The notes beneath the pieces were generated by a model, which was not told the DNA's origin, ran no database searches, and was given only the letters and a program-made list of their open reading frames with translations. This document shows positions 61,421-64,000 of a stretch of 64,000 nt of DNA, piece after piece. The translations under genes and the position numbers were made by a program. Origin of the DNA: Candidatus Delongbacteria bacterium (lineage in GTDB: Bacteria; CAIWAD01); NCBI GenBank assembly GCA_041675285.1, contig JBAYTZ010000006.1, positions 124,001 to 188,000 on the forward strand, read 5' to 3'. The first letter of the stretch is position 1, and each line of letters starts with the position of its first letter.

Positions 61421-63201
61421 GCCGCCACCACGTCGATCTGCAGGATGGCGCCCGCGCCCGCGGCCCAGGTCTGGCCAGCGGCAATGGCCGCCAGCATCCA
61501 ATCGTCCAGGGCGGCTTCGTCCGCCGCCGTCTGCCGCGCCATCACCAGCGTCACGCCCGTCCTGCTCAGGGCCGTCAGGTTGGCCAGGGCCGCGGCAGGC
61601 GTCTCCCAGCCGGCGGTGGCCGAGCCGATCACCGGATCCGGCAGGGCCGTGTCGTGCCGGCCCACGGGCGCCAGGCCCTGGGTGCTGAGCGCGATGCCGG
61701 CCAGGGACGGATCGCCGCCCCAGCTCATCTGCCAGCCGTTCGGGTCGGTGAAATTGCCCGCGAACCAGGCCGCCTGGGTGATGTCGAAGTTCCCGACGCC
61801 GTACTCGTAGGCGCTCAGCCCGACCAGGTTCTGGTGGACGGCCAGGCCTGTCGCCTGGTTGGCGTCGTTCAGGAAGAAGTGCAGCTCGTAGGTGCCCGTC
61901 GCCTTGTTGTTGGCGATGGTCAGGTTGGTCGTGTTGACGCCGTTCGTGGCCCCCAGGCGGAAGAGGCGCAGGCCATTCCATGTGGAGTGGAAGTCGTTGT
62001 TGTAGACGGCGCAATCGGCGCCGCCCTTCACGTAGACGAAGGTGAAGTTGGGGATCGTGACGAAATCCAGGGCCTTGGCCCACTGGAAGGTATTGTCGTG
62101 GATCAGGGCCGCGTCGGCCTTCACGACGATGTCGTGGTGGTTGTAGGTCCCGTCCACCTCCGGCAGGTCGTCGTTGCGGAAGAGGTTCCGGCGCACGACG
62201 ATGCCGCGGGCCCGGTTGGCCTCGCCCAAGTCCGTGCCGCTGTCGTTTCCCAGCATCAGCGCGTGGTGGATCAGGCTCAAGGACCCGTGCCAGACGTTGT
62301 CCTCCACGACCACGCCATTGGCCTGGATCACCACGCCGTAGGTGCATTCGTCCGAACCGAACGAACAGCCCCGGATGGTCCCGCCCGTGCCCTGGTCGAA
62401 GTCGCCCGAGCGCCCGAAGTAGATCTGGGAGCCGCCGTTGGTGGCAAACCCCACTCCCTCGATCAGGGCGTCCGCGGACACGCCGAACGGAGTGGAGAAG
62501 CTGATGCCGATGCGGCTGGAGTCGGGCTGGCCCGCGAAGCCCTTGCGGCAGCGGATGACCCCGCCCTGGATGGTCGGCTCGCCCCCGCCCTTCAGCTGGA
62601 TTCCATTCCCCGCGCAGTTGATGAAGCTCGTGTCGAGGACCTGCACGTTGTCGGCCAGGCCATCCCCGTAGAGGCCGTTGTAACAGGTGGCCAGCCGACA
62701 GCGAGTCAGGCTGACGGCCGCGGTTCCCGTGGAGCGGCTGATCAGCCCGTGGTTGATCCCCACGATCGCCTCGGACGCGTACTCGAAGTGGCAGTTCGTT
62801 GCCGTCAGGGACGCCCCGTTGTGGGAGAGGATGACGGCCCATAGTCCGCCCGTGGCCGTCGTGAGCCGGATGGTGAGGTTCTCCAGCACCAGGGCAAAGG
62901 CTCCGGGGGCCGTGAAGCCCGCGCCCGAGGACACGATGCGGCCGTTCTTGACCGTCCACGTGGCCTCGGTGTTGAACTTGAAGATGTAGACGTTGGCCGG
63001 CAGGCTGGGGAAGCTCAGGGTGTGCCCGCCCAAGTCGATGGTGAGGCGCGTCCAGCTGTAGTTGTTCATGACGGCCGTGGCCGGATCCACGATGTCTTCC
63101 AGGAGAAGCAGGGTGTCATCGGTCAGGTTGTTGGCGCCGGCACTCCAGGCGTCCGTCAGGGTGGGGAAGTCCCCGCCCGTTCCAATGGTGATGATGGCCA
63201 T
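61417..63201 (-). CDS. Right-handed beta-helix protein, probable phage tail spike (2)
   Basis: A 594-residue protein beginning MAIITIGTGGDFPTLTDAWS, a start pattern I associate with phage and metaviromic beta-helix proteins. The middle has the strand-turn repeats of a parallel beta-helix (ENLTIRLTTATGG, NCHFEYASEAIVG, RNLFRNDDLPEV, HDNTFQWAKAL). It ends with WQMSWGGDPSLAGIALS and a helical tail, similar to the first beta-helix protein. ATG 63199-63201. It probably recognises the host or sibling surface glycan; enzymatic activity cannot be judged from sequence. Confidence 0.78.
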   Translation of the reverse strand: MAIITIGTGGDFPTLTDAWSAGANNLTDDTLLLLEDIVDPATAVMNNYSWTRLTIDLGGHTLSFPSLPANVYIFKFNTEATWTVKNGRIVSSGAGFTAPGAFALVLENLTIRLTTATGGLWAVILSHNGASLTATNCHFEYASEAIVGINHGLISRSTGTAAVSLTRCRLATCYNGLYGDGLADNVQVLDTSFINCAGNGIQLKGGGEPTIQGGVIRCRKGFAGQPDSSRIGISFSTPFGVSADALIEGVGFATNGGSQIYFGRSGDFDQGTGGTIRGCSFGSDECTYGVVIQANGVVVEDNVWHGSLSLIHHALMLGNDSGTDLGEANRARGIVVRRNLFRNDDLPEVDGTYNHHDIVVKADAALIHDNTFQWAKALDFVTIPNFTFVYVKGGADCAVYNNDFHSTWNGLRLFRLGATNGVNTTNLTIANNKATGTYELHFFLNDANQATGLAVHQNLVGLSAYEYGVGNFDITQAAWFAGNFTDPNGWQMSWGGDPSLAGIALSTQGLAPVGRHDTALPDPVIGSATAGWETPAAALANLTALSRTGVTLVMARQTAADEAALDDWMLAAIAAGQTWAAGAGAILQIDVVAA

Positions 63202-63211
63202 TGTCTCGCTC

Positions 63212-63646
63212 CTAGGGATTGGTCTTCATGTGGATGCGCCGGATCTCCCCCACCTCACTCTCCAGTCGAGCCAGGGAAGCAGCCTGGGCGCTTTGCCCAC
63301 CGATGACCTGGGACAGGTTGCCGTCGATGCGTCCCAGGCTCTGCTGGATCTTGGTTTGGGTCTCGACGTAAATGCGCAGCGTCGTCTCGGTCTGCACCTG
63401 CTTCATGCGCAGGTCGTCCAGGCGCTGTTGCTGGTCGTCGCGCAGCACTTCCATGCGCCCCTCCTGCTCGCGCCTGAGCTCGGCCAGCCGGTTGACATGG
63501 TCCTCCTTCAGGGCCATGATCTGGCTCTCGTTGCGCAGGCCACGTTCCCCGATGGGCTTGATGATGTAGGCCAAGAGGACGGTCATCAGAAACGTCCCGC
63601 CCGCGAACAGCCAGCCTCCCCATGTGGCCAACCAGTCCACCGTCAT
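63212..63646 (-). CDS. Small membrane/coiled-coil phage protein
   Basis: A 144-residue protein with an N-terminal membrane helix (~11-30, WLFAGGTFLMTVLLAYII) and a long coiled coil (~45-115, NRLAELRREQEGRMEVLRDD in part). It recalls XhlA-type lysis or holin-associated proteins, where the helix and coil occur in the opposite order. It sits between a tail-fibre-like gene and a tail-spike gene. Function not assigned. Confidence 0.65.
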   Translation of the reverse strand: MTVDWLATWGGWLFAGGTFLMTVLLAYIIKPIGERGLRNESQIMALKEDHVNRLAELRREQEGRMEVLRDDQQQRLDDLRMKQVQTETTLRIYVETQTKIQQSLGRIDGNLSQVIGGQSAQAASLARLESEVGEIRRIHMKTNP

Positions 63647-63664
63647 GTGCGGCGCCCTCCAGGT

Positions 63665-64000
63665 TTAGGAACTAAAGCTGCTCTCGATGCCGGCGCCGTT
63701 GAACGCCACCGTGCCAGAGCGCACGTAGATGCCCTTCGAGGCCCCGGCGGACACGGCAAACCACTCCCCGTCGGCCACTTCGCCCACCGTCGGCATGGCC
63801 GTGAAGGTCTTCAGCTTGGCCGTGCCCGCGGTGGCATCGAGGATCTTGCCGCTGGGCAGCGTGGCCGTGGACCCGGACCCCGTCAGGATGCCGCCCGAAA
63901 CCTTGGTCAGGCTGGCCGCCGTGCTGGCCAGCTGACCCGATCCGACGGCGCTGGCGCCGATCTTGGTCGCCGTGACGCACGTGTTGGCCAGCTGCGACGT
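63665..64000 (-). CDS. Tail-fibre-like phage protein, C-terminal part
   Basis: The frame is open to the right window edge; 111 codons plus stop are visible. Repetitive Ala/Thr/Ser/Gly-rich sequence (TSQLANTCVTATKIGASAVG then GSGQLASTAASLTKVSGG) is typical of phage tail fibres or neck appendages. A small beta-rich end (FTAMPTVGEVADGEWFAVSA then GIYVRSGTVAFNG) closes it, ending at the TAA 63665-63667. The start lies outside the window. Confidence 0.72.
   Translation of the reverse strand, partial: TSQLANTCVTATKIGASAVGSGQLASTAASLTKVSGGILTGSGSTATLPSGKILDATAGTAKLKTFTAMPTVGEVADGEWFAVSAGASKGIYVRSGTVAFNGAGIESSFSS

Larger units (their letters stand above)
57861..64000. mobile_element. Prophage, lysis and tail-spike end (partial)
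   Basis: All genes from 58015 to the window edge run on the minus strand and look phage-like: a lysozyme-type transglycosylase, a two-helix small membrane protein, two beta-helix proteins, two membrane/coiled-coil proteins and a tail-fibre-like protein. They begin just after a tRNA gene, the classical integration target. The integrase, the head genes and the other end lie outside. Confidence 0.8.

Noticed and set aside
63672..63980. Arg/Gly/Gln-rich open frame at the right edge
   Set aside because: The neighbouring frame (stop at 63665) gives a tail-fibre-like Ala/Thr/Gly-rich protein open to the window edge and is clearly the coding one.

Overview
The window is high-GC DNA from a diderm bacterium. 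It encodes an ADP-heptose-pathway kinase, a lipoprotein-release (Lol) transporter, bactofilin, a TolQ/TolR-type energiser and two secreted proteins ending in a T9SS/FlgD-like C-terminal domain (NPFNP motif). That combination, with a McsA/McsB/ClpC set and an SSP411-family protein, fits a little-studied lineage of the Fibrobacterota-Chlorobiota-Bacteroidota sphere better than a proteobacterium. The phylum is an inference; no rRNA is present.

Layout. 1-2026 (minus): a truncated subtilisin-like protease, an SH3-like lipoprotein and a heptose kinase. 2027-2577: a gene-free, repeat-dense spacer. 2578-16792 (minus): RlmD, ClpC, an SSP411-family protein, a McsB-like protein that has lost key residues, McsA, LolD, LolC, LysS, PrfB (with a programmed +1 frameshift) and a SpoIID-like protein. 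A small plus-strand gene follows at 16997. 17410-20669: an RpiB-like isomerase and a GH2-like ectodomain fused to a six-helix membrane domain. 20789-31622: one long operon behind a good sigma70-type promoter, with two secreted TPR proteins (one of 1645 residues), two small proteins, TolQ, two TolR-like proteins (one with Asn in place of the channel Asp) and an AgmX/TonB-like transducer. 31863-40375: a complete F-type ATP synthase operon headed by an M23 peptidase and bactofilin. 40665-41834 (plus): a protein ending in a Fis-type helix-turn-helix. 41846-49646 (minus): CorC-like protein, YigZ, RNase III, the fatty-acid genes fabF-acpP-fabG-fabD-fabH, L32 and YceD. 49980-57425: two secreted cell-surface proteins flanking an antiporter fused to a PTS EIIA domain. 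57787-57860: tRNA-Arg(ACG). 57861-64000: the lysis and tail-spike end of a prophage, cut by the window edge.

How the genes work together. The McsA/McsB-like/ClpC set suggests regulated proteolysis, although the McsB copy looks catalytically dead. The 20.8-31.6 kb operon looks like a proton-driven trans-envelope machine related to Tol/Exb/Agl systems, with its own TPR scaffold, and is the best candidate for an undescribed system. Four intergenic loci carry palindromic elements made of 8-base repeat units. Several promoters fit TTGnnn-N17-TAnnnT (or TTTAAT), so the housekeeping sigma factor appears conventional.
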